This document shows, one piece after another, positions 27,893 to 36,095 of a stretch of DNA of 64,000 nt. The stretch comes from Streptomyces sp. BK208 (GTDB lineage Bacteria; Actinomycetota; Actinomycetes; Streptomycetales; Streptomycetaceae). The stretch is from positions 966,684-1,030,683 of the forward strand of contig NZ_SOAV01000001.1 of assembly GCF_004364245.1 (NCBI RefSeq). The letters run 5' to 3'. Under the pieces are notes generated by a model. It had not been told where the DNA came from and did no database searches. It worked only from the letters and a program-made list of their open reading frames with translations. Positions within the stretch are counted from its first letter, which is position 1, and the number at the start of each line of letters is the position of its first letter. The translations under genes and the position numbers were made by a program.

Positions 27893-28507
27893 TCAGGGGA
27901 GGCCGAGCGCCGGCAGCACGACGGCCTCCACGAACCGGACGAGGTACGCCGCGTCGGCCTGCTCGCCCTCCAGGACGGGACGCATCCGCAGCATGCCGAA
28001 GAGCTGCGCGGGCACGTACTCCAGCGCCGGGTGGCCGGCCGGGACCTCTCCGCGGGCCACACCGCGCGCGAGGATCGCCCGCAGTGCGGCGATCTCCGGC
28101 TCGACGAGCGCCTCGCGCAGGGCGCCCTTCAGTTCCGGGTCCTCCATGACCGCGTGGCCGAGCGCCTGGAGCAGGCCGGTGTCCTTGCCCGTCCCCTCCC
28201 CCGCGGCCGCGGCCGCCTGGCGCAGGTCCTCGGCGAGCGACCCGGTGTCGATGTCGGTGAAGCGCATACGGCGGCTGGAGCGCAGCGCGGCGGCCACGAA
28301 CTGGGGTTTGGTCTTCCACTGCCGGTAGAGCGTGGACTTGCTGCACCGGGTGCTGGCGGCGATGCCCTCCATGGTGACGGCGTCGTAGCCGCAGGAGCGG
28401 AGCTGTTCGAGGACGGCGTCGAAGAACTCCTGCTCACGCTCCGGCGTGATCTTGGAGCGGCGCGAGGTGCCCACCGTTTCCGGCCGGTCCGCGTCCTGCG
28501 ACGTCAT
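27893..28507 (-). CDS. TetR-family transcriptional regulator
   Basis: The 204-residue protein has an N-terminal TetR helix-turn-helix (about residues 20-65: FDAVLEQLRSCGYDAVTMEGIAASTRCSKSTLYRQWKTK) and a C-terminal ligand/dimer domain of the TetR_C_16/AcrR type ending in FVEAVVLPALGLP. The ATG at 28507 follows AGGAG at good spacing; the frame open up to 28684 crosses the operator region and is rejected. It is divergent from the PAP2 and DMT genes. A dense palindromic array in the intergenic region strongly suggests repression of its own gene and of the neighbouring membrane genes. Confidence 0.9.
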   Translation of the reverse strand: MTSQDADRPETVGTSRRSKITPEREQEFFDAVLEQLRSCGYDAVTMEGIAASTRCSKSTLYRQWKTKPQFVAAALRSSRRMRFTDIDTGSLAEDLRQAAAAAGEGTGKDTGLLQALGHAVMEDPELKGALREALVEPEIAALRAILARGVARGEVPAGHPALEYVPAQLFGMLRMRPVLEGEQADAAYLVRFVEAVVLPALGLP

Positions 28508-28576
28508 CGGCCCTGCTCCTTCTCGCTCGCCCGCGAAGCCGCCTCCGGCCCCGCACCCAGTGTGTCGTATGTCTAT

Positions 28577-28626
28577 CGATACGCCAGTGTACCGGTACAC
28601 CACCGTATCGGTACACTGGCGTATCG
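28577..28626. promoter_or_regulatory. 18-bp inverted repeat and nested palindromes, TetR operator region
   Basis: CGATACGCCAGTGTACCG at 28577-28594 is repeated in perfect inversion at 28609-28626 with a 14-bp centre. Nested in it is the 14-bp palindrome GTGTACCGGTACAC (28587-28600). The core GTATCG (or its complement) occurs again just outside, at 28637. It lies between the divergent TetR and PAP2 genes. The half-sites could hold two TetR dimers or one dimer in alternative registers. Confidence 0.75.
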
Positions 28627-28712
28627 GAACGAGGTCGTATCGATGAGAACCGTCACACGCGCCCCCGTACCCGACGAGCCACACGCACCACCGTCAGCGA
28701 AGGGGCCGGGGG

Positions 28713-29528
28713 ATGAATGCCCGCAGCGAGCCTGCACCAGCGGGGCCGGACGCGCCCGCACGCCCACCACTCGTCCGCGAGCTGCTGCTCGTGGCCGGAC
28801 TCTTCCTCGTGTACAAGTTCGGACGGCAGCTGGCGACGGGACACACCGCCGAGGCCTTCCGCAACGCCCACCACGTCCGGGACTGGGAGCGCGTGCTCCG
28901 GCTGCCCGACGAGGGTTCGGTGCAGTCCCTGCTCCTGCACGGCGACACACTGATCCACGTGGCGAACACGTACTACGCCGCCGTGCACTTCCCGGCCACC
29001 CTGGCCTTCCTGGTCTGGCTCTACCTGCGCCGGCCCGCGCACTACGTCTGGGCCCGCCGCGTCCTGGCCGCCGTGACCGGCGCCGCGCTGGTGCTGCACC
29101 TGCTGTTCCCGCTCGCCCCGCCGCGCATGCTGGGCGCCGCCGGCCTGATCGACACGGCCAGGGTCTTCGGCCCCTCGGTGTACGGTCCGCCGCGCACCGA
29201 CGCGTTGTCGAACCAGTTCGCGGCGATGCCCTCGCTGCACTTCGGCTGGGCCCTGATGCTGGCGATCGGGCTGATCGTCGCGACGCGGACGCGGTGGCGG
29301 TGGCTGTGGCTGCTGCACCCGCTGGCGACGCTGCTGGTGATCGTGGGCACCGCGAACCACTACTGGCTCGACGTGATCGTGGCGACCGCCCTGCTCGGTC
29401 TCGCGCTGACGGTGCTCCGGCTGCCGCGGCCGTCGCAGCGGTCGCGGTGCGCCCTGCCCCACCGGCGGGCCGAGGACCGGCCCCGGTCGTCGGCCGAGCG
29501 GCCCGAGCTGGTCGGAGCGGGCCGATGA
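28713..29528 (+). CDS. PAP2-family membrane phosphatase / inositolphosphotransferase-like protein
   Basis: The 271-residue membrane protein has about six hydrophobic segments starting at VRELLLVAGLFLVYKFG. The PAP2 catalytic motifs are AAMPSLHFGWALML (central His, about residue 170) and the late VGTANHYWLDVIVATALLG (His, Asp). The DTLIHVANTYYAAVHFPATL region resembles the Aur1/Ipt1 subfamily, which acts on phosphoinositol or other lipid phosphates. The C-terminal 40 residues are a basic cytoplasmic tail. The start follows GGGGGATG. It overlaps the DMT transporter gene by 4 bp (ATGA), and both should be controlled by the adjacent TetR protein. Confidence 0.82.
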   Translation: MNARSEPAPAGPDAPARPPLVRELLLVAGLFLVYKFGRQLATGHTAEAFRNAHHVRDWERVLRLPDEGSVQSLLLHGDTLIHVANTYYAAVHFPATLAFLVWLYLRRPAHYVWARRVLAAVTGAALVLHLLFPLAPPRMLGAAGLIDTARVFGPSVYGPPRTDALSNQFAAMPSLHFGWALMLAIGLIVATRTRWRWLWLLHPLATLLVIVGTANHYWLDVIVATALLGLALTVLRLPRPSQRSRCALPHRRAEDRPRSSAERPELVGAGR

Positions 29529-30565
29529 ACGCCGCGCTCGTCGCCGTACTGCTGTCCCTCGTCTCCGCCTGTGCCTACGCCGCCGCGGCCGTCGCGCAGG
29601 AGCGGCTGGCCGCGCGCGCCTCCGGCGCCGGTCCGCTGCGGATGCTGGTCTCCGGTGCCTGGTGGTGGGCGGTGGCGCTGAACGCCTCGGCCGCGCTGCT
29701 GCACGTCGTGGCGCTCAAGTACGGTCCCCTCACCGTGGTCCAGCCGCTCGGGGCGCTCACCCTGGTCGCGGCCGTGCCCCTGGGGGCGCGGCTGGCGGGC
29801 CGGCGGGTGAGCGTGGTCGAGTGGCGGGGCACCGGCCTGACGCTGCTGGGGCTCGGGGCGCTGCTGCTCACCGCGTCCGGACCCGCGCCGGACGACGTGC
29901 TGAGCGTGCCAGAGGCACTGACGGTCTCCGGTGCGACGGCGGCGCTGATCGGCATGCTCTCGTGGCCCGGCACCCGGCCGGGGCTCCGGCACGCGACGGC
30001 GTCCGGCATCGCTTCCGGCGTCGCCTCGGCGCTCACCCAGACCGTGACCGTCGCCGTCACCGACCGGTCGGGTCCGCTGCTCAGCGTCCAGGTGATCGGC
30101 GTGGCCGTGCTGGTGGCGGCCTTCGCGACGGGCGGTCTGCTGCTGTCCCAGACCGCCTACCGGGGTGGCCTCGGCGCCCCGCTGGCGGTGGTGACCCTGG
30201 CCAATCCGGTGGCCGCCGCGGTGATCGGGCTCGCCCTGCTCGGGGAACGGCTCAGGGGCGGCGCGGGCGGCGTGCTCCTCGCCCTGACCGGCGCGGCGCT
30301 GGCCGCCTGGGGTGTGCTCCAGCTGAGCCGGGCGACCCCGGACCCGGCCCCGGGCGGACCCGGCCCCGGGCCCGCCGGATCGGTGCCCGCGCCCGCGATG
30401 TCCGGGCCCGCACTGTTCGAGCCCGCACTCTCCGGGCCTTCGGCGCTCCCGCCCGCGGTGTCCGGGTTCCCGGCACCACCCGGGCCGGAGACCGAGGGGC
30501 CGGGGCGGGCGGGGGCCGTGCGGGTGCCCGGGCAGCCGGGGCCGGGGCACCTCACACGGCTGTAG
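29525..30565 (+). CDS. DMT-superfamily (EamA-like) membrane transporter
   Basis: The 346-residue protein has 9-10 predicted membrane helices in the first 280 residues, with pseudo-repeat halves typical of EamA/DMT proteins. Examples are SLVSACAYAAAAVAQERLAA near the start, VVALKYGPLTVVQPLGALTLVAAVPLGA, and the second-half counterpart GGLGAPLAVVTLANPVAAAVIGLALLGE. The last 65 residues form a Pro/Gly/Ala-rich tail of imperfect SGPALFEPALSGP repeats. It is coupled to the PAP2 gene by ATGA overlap, suggesting lipid-linked or efflux roles for the pair. The substrate is unknown. Confidence 0.8.
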   Translation: MNAALVAVLLSLVSACAYAAAAVAQERLAARASGAGPLRMLVSGAWWWAVALNASAALLHVVALKYGPLTVVQPLGALTLVAAVPLGARLAGRRVSVVEWRGTGLTLLGLGALLLTASGPAPDDVLSVPEALTVSGATAALIGMLSWPGTRPGLRHATASGIASGVASALTQTVTVAVTDRSGPLLSVQVIGVAVLVAAFATGGLLLSQTAYRGGLGAPLAVVTLANPVAAAVIGLALLGERLRGGAGGVLLALTGAALAAWGVLQLSRATPDPAPGGPGPGPAGSVPAPAMSGPALFEPALSGPSALPPAVSGFPAPPGPETEGPGRAGAVRVPGQPGPGHLTRL

Positions 30566-30590
30566 TCGCGGCCCTCCCTCGGCCCTGGCC

Positions 30591-32654
30591 TCAGTCGGTG
30601 ATCAACGCCGGGTCGCTCACCCCCGGCCTGCCGTTCTCCACGTGACCGGCGAAGCGCCGCAGGAAGGCCGGGTCGGCCTCCGCGGTGACCGTCACGTCGT
30701 ACCAGCGCAGACTGCCCGCGAGGTCGACGGTGTGGTGCACGGTGGCACCGGGGCGCACGGTGAGGGTCCGGGGGCGGCCGCCGTAGGCGCTCGCGATCCG
30801 GAGCCGGGCCGTGCCGGTCCCGGTGTGGGTGACGGTGAGCCGGAGGTCGTCGCCGTGGTGCCGTGCGGTGACCTCGGGCCCGGCGGGCCCGGCCACCCGG
30901 TTGGCGCCGCGGAAGACCCTGAGGAAGCCGGCCGGGCCGTGCACGGTCAGGTCGTAGGCACCGCCGGAGTACGCCGAGTTCCAGGTGTCCGCGAGGGTCT
31001 TGCCGGCCTCGGTGGTGTACGTCCAGGGGCCGTCGGTGCGGTTGCCCGAGGTGACGAGGAAGGCGGCGCCGGCCCGGGTGCCGGAGGCGAAGGTCAGCGT
31101 GAACTTCCCGGCCGCGGTGTCCGGGGCACCGTCCACGTACGGGTCGTAGCGCAGCGGCCGGGAGGGACGCGTCCCGCGCTCCTGCCGGGGCATGCCGGGT
31201 TCGGCGGGCGGCGTCGGCCGGTAGGTCGGGTGGCGTTCGCGGTCCGGGGGCTCGTAGGCGTCGGTGTCCGGCAGGCGGGCCGGGCGGCTGTCCGTGCGGG
31301 AGAAGTCGAAGGCCGAGGTCAGGTCGCCGCAGATGGCACGGCGCCACGGTGAGATGTTCGGCTCGCGGACGCCGAACCGGCGCTCCATGAAGCGGATCAC
31401 CGAGGTGTGGTCGAAGGTCTCGGAGCAGACGAAGCCGCCCTTGCTCCACGGGGAGACGACCAGCATGGGCACGCGCGGTCCCAGCCCGTAGAAACCCTCG
31501 CGCTGGGTACCGCCGCCCGCGAAGACGTCCAGGGAGACGTCGACGGTGGAGCGGCCCTGCGCGGCGGACTTCGGCGGCAGCGGCGGCACCACGTGGTCGA
31601 AGAAGCCGTCGTTCTCGTCGTACGTGATGAACAGGGCCGTCTTCGCCCACACCGCCGGGTTGGAGGTGAGGGCGTCCAGGACCTGGGAGATGTACCAGGC
31701 GCCGTAGTTCGACGGCCAGTTGGAGTGTTCGGAGAACGCCTCCGGGGAGGCTATCCAGGAGATCTTCGGCAGCCGGTCCGCCTTCACGTCGGCGCGGAGC
31801 CGGTCGAAGTAGCCCTCGCCGCTCTTGGCGTCGGTGCCGGTGCGGGCCTTGTCGTACAGGGGGTCGCCGGGCTTCGCGTTGCGGTACGTGTTGAAGTACA
31901 GCAGGGAGTTGTCGCCGTAGTTGCCGCGGTAGGGGTCGTCGATCCAGCCCCAGCCGCCGGCCGCGTCGAGGCCGTCGCCGGTGTCCTGGTAGATCTTCCA
32001 GGAGACCCCGGCCGCCTCCAGCCGCTCGGGGTACGTCGTCCAGTCGTAACCGCGTTCGTCGTTGCCGAGGACCGGGCCGCCGCCCCGCCCGTCGTTGCCG
32101 GTGTGGCCCGACCACAGGTAGTAGCGGTTGGGGTCGGTGGAGCCGATGAAGGAGCAGTGGTAGGCGTCGCAGACGGTGAAGGTGTCGGCGAGCGCGTAGT
32201 GGAAGGGGATGTCCTCACGGGTCAGGTACGCCATCGTGGTGGTGCCCTTGGCGGGCAGCCAGCGGTCGTACTTGCCGTTGTGGAAGGCGTCCTGGCCGTC
32301 GGACCAGCCGTGCGGCAGCCCTTCGAGGAACTGCATGCCGAGGTCGTCGGCCTCCGGGTGGAAGGGCAGCACCTCCGTGCCGTCGCCCTTGCGCTGGTGC
32401 CACACCGACCTGCCGTCGTCCAGCGTCACCGGGTGCGGGTCGCCGAAGCCGCGGACACCGCGCAGCCTGCCGAAGTAGTGGTCGAACGAACGGTTCTCCT
32501 GCATCAGGACGACGATGTGCTCGACGTCCTCGATCGATCCCGAGCGGTGGTTCGCCGGGAGGGCGGCCGCCCGGTCGATGCTCGCGGACAGGGCGCTGAA
32601 CGCCGTCGTGGCGCCCGCGAGTTGGAGGAATCTGCGCCGGTTGACTTCGGCCAT
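30591..32654 (-). CDS. Tat-exported phospholipase C (phosphoesterase family)
   Basis: The 687-residue protein has a twin-arginine signal (NRRRFLQLAGATTAF) and the alkaline-phosphatase-like phosphoesterase domain of bacterial non-haemolytic phospholipase C (about residues 40-450: VLMQENRSFDHYFG, SFIGSTDPNRYYLWSGHT, LFITYDENDGFFDHVVPP, WSKGGFVCSETFDHTSVIRFME). Two C-terminal DUF756-type beta domains follow (about 500-585 and 595-675). It should cleave phosphatidylcholine or related lipids outside the cell and supply phosphate or diacylglycerol. The ATG at 32654 places the Tat motif correctly; GAGAGG lies upstream. About 250 bp (32655-32907) before it hold its promoter, with nothing I could identify in detail. 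Confidence 0.9.
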   Translation of the reverse strand: MAEVNRRRFLQLAGATTAFSALSASIDRAAALPANHRSGSIEDVEHIVVLMQENRSFDHYFGRLRGVRGFGDPHPVTLDDGRSVWHQRKGDGTEVLPFHPEADDLGMQFLEGLPHGWSDGQDAFHNGKYDRWLPAKGTTTMAYLTREDIPFHYALADTFTVCDAYHCSFIGSTDPNRYYLWSGHTGNDGRGGGPVLGNDERGYDWTTYPERLEAAGVSWKIYQDTGDGLDAAGGWGWIDDPYRGNYGDNSLLYFNTYRNAKPGDPLYDKARTGTDAKSGEGYFDRLRADVKADRLPKISWIASPEAFSEHSNWPSNYGAWYISQVLDALTSNPAVWAKTALFITYDENDGFFDHVVPPLPPKSAAQGRSTVDVSLDVFAGGGTQREGFYGLGPRVPMLVVSPWSKGGFVCSETFDHTSVIRFMERRFGVREPNISPWRRAICGDLTSAFDFSRTDSRPARLPDTDAYEPPDRERHPTYRPTPPAEPGMPRQERGTRPSRPLRYDPYVDGAPDTAAGKFTLTFASGTRAGAAFLVTSGNRTDGPWTYTTEAGKTLADTWNSAYSGGAYDLTVHGPAGFLRVFRGANRVAGPAGPEVTARHHGDDLRLTVTHTGTGTARLRIASAYGGRPRTLTVRPGATVHHTVDLAGSLRWYDVTVTAEADPAFLRRFAGHVENGRPGVSDPALITD

Positions 32655-32907
32655 GGGGTGAGGGACCTCTCGCCTTGGGGGGTTCAACCGGCCGGACGGT
32701 GCCGGAAGATGACGTAATGCGCGCGAAAGGAGTGTTCCAGGAGCAGCAAACGTCAGGGAAGGGTGCGGTGGCGCTCGTGTGAAAGTCACCGGTACGCGCG
32801 GTGTTCCGGGCCCGCCCCCGTTGCGCGCTGACGACCGCTTCCTGGCACCGCTGCCGCGCCATCACTTCGCGGGGCACCGGAGTGCCGCGTGAAGGACGCC
32901 TCTCCGT

Positions 32908-33900
32908 TCAACTGGATTCGCGGACCACGAGTTCGTTCGGCATGATCACCGGCTTCCTGGGGGCGCCCTCGATGAGCGCCAGCAGCAGGCGCACCGTCGC
33001 GGTGGCCTGGTCGGCCATGGAACTGCGCACCGAGGTGAGCGCCGGAGTGGTGTAGGCGGCGGCCTCGATGTCGTCGAACCCGACCACGGCCACGTCGTCG
33101 GGCACCCGGCGGCCCGCCTGGTGCAGGGTCCGCAGTGCCCCGATGGCCATGAGGTCGTTGGCCGCGAACACCGCGTCGACGTCCGGGTCGTCCTCCAGGA
33201 GCTGCCGCATGGCCTCCGCGCCCGACACCCGCGTGAAGTCGCCCAGCGCGACGATCGAGCGGCGGCCGGTGTCCCGCAGGGTCGCGCGGTACCCCTCGAG
33301 CCGTTCGCGGGACTCGTACAGGTCCAGCGGCCCGGTGATCGTGGCGATCCGGCGTCTGCCCCGCTGGAGCAGGTGCTGTACGGCCAGCTCCGCACCGCCC
33401 GCGTTGTCCAGCGCCACGTACGGGACGTCCGTCGCGGCGGTGCGGTTGAAGGACGCGACGGGCAGGCCCATGCGGGCGAGCGCGGCCGGCAGGGGGTCGG
33501 CGCCGTGCAGGGCGACGAGCATCACGCCGTCCACGTGGCCCCCCGCCACGTAGCGCTCCACCCGGGTCCGGCTCTCGTCGGACTCGGCGAGGATCAGCAC
33601 CACGCGTCTGCCGACGTCCTCCAGCTCCCGGCTGACGGTGCGCACCACGGTGGAGAACAGCGGGTCGTCGGAGACCACGCCCTTGGGCGGGTCGGACACG
33701 ACCACGGCCACGGCGTCCGTGCGGCGGGTGACCAGGTTGCGGGCGGCGGCGTTCGGTACGTAGCCGAGTTCCCGAACCGCCTGCATGACGACGTCCCGGA
33801 TCTCTGGCGCGACGGTGGTCTCCCCGTTGACGACTCGGGAGACGCTCGACTTCGACACGCCGGCCCGGGCGGCGACCACCGCGAGCGTGGGTCGTTTCAT
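32908..33900 (-). CDS. LacI-family repressor, probable regulator of the divergent GH16 glucanase
   Basis: The 330-residue protein has a LacI helix-turn-helix (TLAVVAARAGVSKSSVSRVVNG), hinge helix LGYVPNAAARNLVTRR and a sugar-binding effector domain with FAANDLMAIGALRTL and VAVVGFDDIEAAAYTTPALTSV. It is divergently transcribed from the secreted GH16 beta-glucanase at 34249, and three LacI/CebR-like palindromes lie in between. The simplest reading is that it represses both itself and the glucanase until a beta-glucan oligomer binds. The 14-base sequence ATCGCCTTCCGATC is repeated just upstream of its start (33899-33927). Confidence 0.92.
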   Translation of the reverse strand: MKRPTLAVVAARAGVSKSSVSRVVNGETTVAPEIRDVVMQAVRELGYVPNAAARNLVTRRTDAVAVVVSDPPKGVVSDDPLFSTVVRTVSRELEDVGRRVVLILAESDESRTRVERYVAGGHVDGVMLVALHGADPLPAALARMGLPVASFNRTAATDVPYVALDNAGGAELAVQHLLQRGRRRIATITGPLDLYESRERLEGYRATLRDTGRRSIVALGDFTRVSGAEAMRQLLEDDPDVDAVFAANDLMAIGALRTLHQAGRRVPDDVAVVGFDDIEAAAYTTPALTSVRSSMADQATATVRLLLALIEGAPRKPVIMPNELVVRESS

Positions 33901-33963
33901 CGCCTTCCGATCATCGCCTTCCGATCGCCGGTTTCCCGTCGTCCGTGTCCGGTCGTCGAGTTC

Positions 33964-33977
33964 AGGGAGCGTTCTCC
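33964..33977. promoter_or_regulatory. LacI/CebR-like operator 1 (degenerate)
   Basis: AGGGAGCGTTCTCC lies 64 bp upstream of the LacI start. It matches the better site at 34208 in 11 of 14 bases and is well placed for autorepression of the LacI gene. It is preceded by TC, as are the other two sites. Confidence 0.45.
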
Positions 33978-34107
33978 ACAGGATGACCTCGGCCCGATCC
34001 GCCTGTCAACGACGCTTTCCGTGCACCTGGTCGCCCGTTCTCTGCTTCAACCGGCCGGTATCCGGCGCCGGTCGGCCGGTGGCACGCATGCCGCCGCAAT
34101 GGATCTC

Positions 34108-34121
34108 AGGAAGCGTTCCCT
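34108..34121. promoter_or_regulatory. LacI/CebR-like operator 2
   Basis: AGGAAGCGTTCCCT lies exactly 100 bp upstream of operator 3 and matches it in 12 of 14 bases. Paired sites at this distance could support DNA looping by a LacI-type tetramer or by two dimers. Binding is inferred. Confidence 0.5.
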
Positions 34122-34170
34122 GGCACGCGGCACGTGCGTCGGGGGTGTAACAGACCTGTTGCCGAAAGCC

Positions 34171-34221
34171 TTGACAGGTCACTGTCACCGGCCCATTCTC
34201 ACCCCTCAGGGAGCGCTCCCT
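34171..34221 (+). promoter_or_regulatory. GH16 promoter with LacI/CebR-like operator 3
   Basis: TTGACA (34171-34176) and, 17 bp later, CATTCT (34194-34199) form a plausible sigma-70-like promoter. The perfect 14-bp palindrome AGGGAGCGCTCCCT (34208-34221) covers the expected early transcribed region. It differs only at the outer bases from the known CebR box TGGGAGCGCTCCCA of Streptomyces cellobiose/cellulose genes. The second GH16 gene of this window (55150) has the same layout. Confidence 0.7.
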
Positions 34222-34248
34222 CACCCTTCCCCCATTGAGGAGTCGCCC

Positions 34249-35973
34249 GTGCATCCCCTGCTCCGCCGCTTCGGCTTACCCGCCCTGGTCGCGGCCGTCC
34301 TGCTCACCCTCGTCGGCCTTCCCGCGCCCCGCGCCCACGCCGCCGAGACCCTGCTGTCGCAGGGCCGGCCCGTCGTCGCGTCGAGTACCGAGGACCCGTT
34401 CACCGCCCCGGGAGCCGTCGACGGCGACCCGGGGACGCGCTGGTCCAGTGCCTTCTCCGACCCGCAGTGGATCAGGGTCGACCTCGGGGTCCCTGCCCGG
34501 ATCAGCCGCGTTGCCCTCCAATGGGAGGCCGCCTACGGCAAAACCTTCCAGATCCAGGTGTCGGACGACGCCGTGACCTGGTCCACCGTCCACGAGACGG
34601 CGAACGGCACCGGCGGCACCCAGAACCTGACCCTCACGGCCACCGGCCGCTACGTCCGCATGTACGGCACCCAGCGCGCCACCCAATACGGCTTCTCCCT
34701 CTGGGAGTTCCAGGTGTATGGCACAGCCGGCACCGGACCGGACCCCGGCGGCGAGGACACCCTGCTGTCCTACGGGAAGACCGGCGCGGCCTCATCGTCG
34801 CAGAGCGACGGCAACTGCTGGGAGTGCACACCGGCGCGGGCCTTCGACCGCGATCCGGCCTCCCGGTGGGCGACCGGCCCCACCACCGGCTGGACCGACC
34901 CCGGCTGGATCTCCGTCGATCTGGGCGCGACCGCGCAGATCACCAGGGTCGTCCTGCAGTGGGACCCCGCTTACGCCAGGTCCTTCCAGATCCAGGTCTC
35001 GCCCAACGGCACCGACTGGACGCCGATCTACTCGACCACGTCCGGCACCGGCTTCAAACAGACCCTGGCCGTCTCCGGCACAGGGCGCTACGTCCGCATG
35101 TACGGCACCGAACGGGCCACCCCTTACGGCTACTCCCCATGGGAGTTCCAGGTCTACGGCACCGGAGGCGCTCCCGTCCCGGCGCCGCCGCTGCCGCCGG
35201 ACCCAGGGCAGCCGCCGCGGCTGGTGTGGAGCGACGAATTCGACGGGGCCGCCGGCGGCAAGCCCGACCCGGCGAAGTGGCGCGCCGACCCCGGCACCGG
35301 CCAGAACGGCGAGCTGCAGTACTACACCGACCACCAGAACGCGGCGCTCGACGGCGGCGGCCACCTCGTCATGGAGGCCCGCAAGGAAGCCAGCCCCGGC
35401 CGGTCCTGCCCGCCCGACCCGCTGACCGGCAGCACCACCTGCCAGTACACCTCGGCCCGCATGAACACCGGCGCCACGTTCCAGTTCACCTACGGACGCG
35501 TCGAGGCCCGCATCAAGGTGCCCAAGGGCAACGGGCTGTGGCCCGCCTTCTGGATGATGGGCGCCGACTTCCTCACCGGGCGGCCGTGGCCGTACAACGG
35601 CGAGGTCGACATCATGGAGATCCTCGGCAAGGACGTGAAGACGGCCTACTCGACCGTCCACGCGCCCGCCTACAACGGTGGAGGTGGGATCGGCTCGCCG
35701 TACCGGCTGCCCTCGGGCGCCGACTTCTCGGACGACTACCACACCTGGGCCGCCGACTGGAACAGCAAGGGCATCGTCTACAGCCTCGACGGGCGCACCG
35801 TGTTCACCCTGGACAAGGACGAGGTGGAGCGTACGCGCGGGCCCTGGATCTTCGACCACCCGCACTACATGATCCTCAACCTCGCGGTCGGCGGCGACTG
35901 GCCCGGCCCGACCGACGCGTCGACGCCGTTCCCCTCCCGGCTGCTGGTCGACTACGTGCGCGTCTACCAGTAG
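34249..35973 (+). CDS. Secreted GH16 endo-beta-1,3-glucanase with two F5/8-type (CBM32-like) domains
   Basis: The 574-residue protein has a signal peptide (LLRRFGLPALVAAVLLTLVG, cleavage near AHA). Two discoidin-like carbohydrate-binding domains follow (about 25-160 and 170-305, each ending YGxSxWEFQVYG), then a proline linker and a GH16 domain (315-574) with catalytic motif GEVDIMEILG. It should cut beta-1,3- or mixed beta-glucans. The GTG start at 34249 follows TTGAGGAG. Codon 10 (34276-34278) is TTA, the rare leucine codon read by bldA tRNA in Streptomyces, so translation is probably development-dependent. LacI-type control is indicated by the operators upstream. Confidence 0.92.
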   Translation: MHPLLRRFGLPALVAAVLLTLVGLPAPRAHAAETLLSQGRPVVASSTEDPFTAPGAVDGDPGTRWSSAFSDPQWIRVDLGVPARISRVALQWEAAYGKTFQIQVSDDAVTWSTVHETANGTGGTQNLTLTATGRYVRMYGTQRATQYGFSLWEFQVYGTAGTGPDPGGEDTLLSYGKTGAASSSQSDGNCWECTPARAFDRDPASRWATGPTTGWTDPGWISVDLGATAQITRVVLQWDPAYARSFQIQVSPNGTDWTPIYSTTSGTGFKQTLAVSGTGRYVRMYGTERATPYGYSPWEFQVYGTGGAPVPAPPLPPDPGQPPRLVWSDEFDGAAGGKPDPAKWRADPGTGQNGELQYYTDHQNAALDGGGHLVMEARKEASPGRSCPPDPLTGSTTCQYTSARMNTGATFQFTYGRVEARIKVPKGNGLWPAFWMMGADFLTGRPWPYNGEVDIMEILGKDVKTAYSTVHAPAYNGGGGIGSPYRLPSGADFSDDYHTWAADWNSKGIVYSLDGRTVFTLDKDEVERTRGPWIFDHPHYMILNLAVGGDWPGPTDASTPFPSRLLVDYVRVYQ

Positions 35974-36020
35974 GACGGCCGACACCCGGCCCTCGTACCG
36001 GTTGTACCGGCCCCTTGTCG

Positions 36021-36055
36021 GGTCCGGCCCGGACACCTCGGTTCCGGGCCGGACC
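36021..36055 (+). terminator. Terminator hairpin after the GH16 gene
   Basis: GGTCCGGCCCGGA (36021-36033) and its perfect complement (36043-36055) form a 13-bp stem with a 9-nt loop, 48 bp after the GH16 stop and 41 bp before the CBM6-DUF1996 gene. It should separate the two transcription units. Confidence 0.8.
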
Positions 36056-36095
36056 ATGGCCGCACCACGCCACACCCCCTCCGATGGGAAGTGAC

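Noticed and set aside
33899..33927. 14-bp direct repeat ATCGCCTTCCGATC as an operator
   Set aside because: It overlaps the LacI start codon and has no palindromic centre; it looks like a small local duplication.
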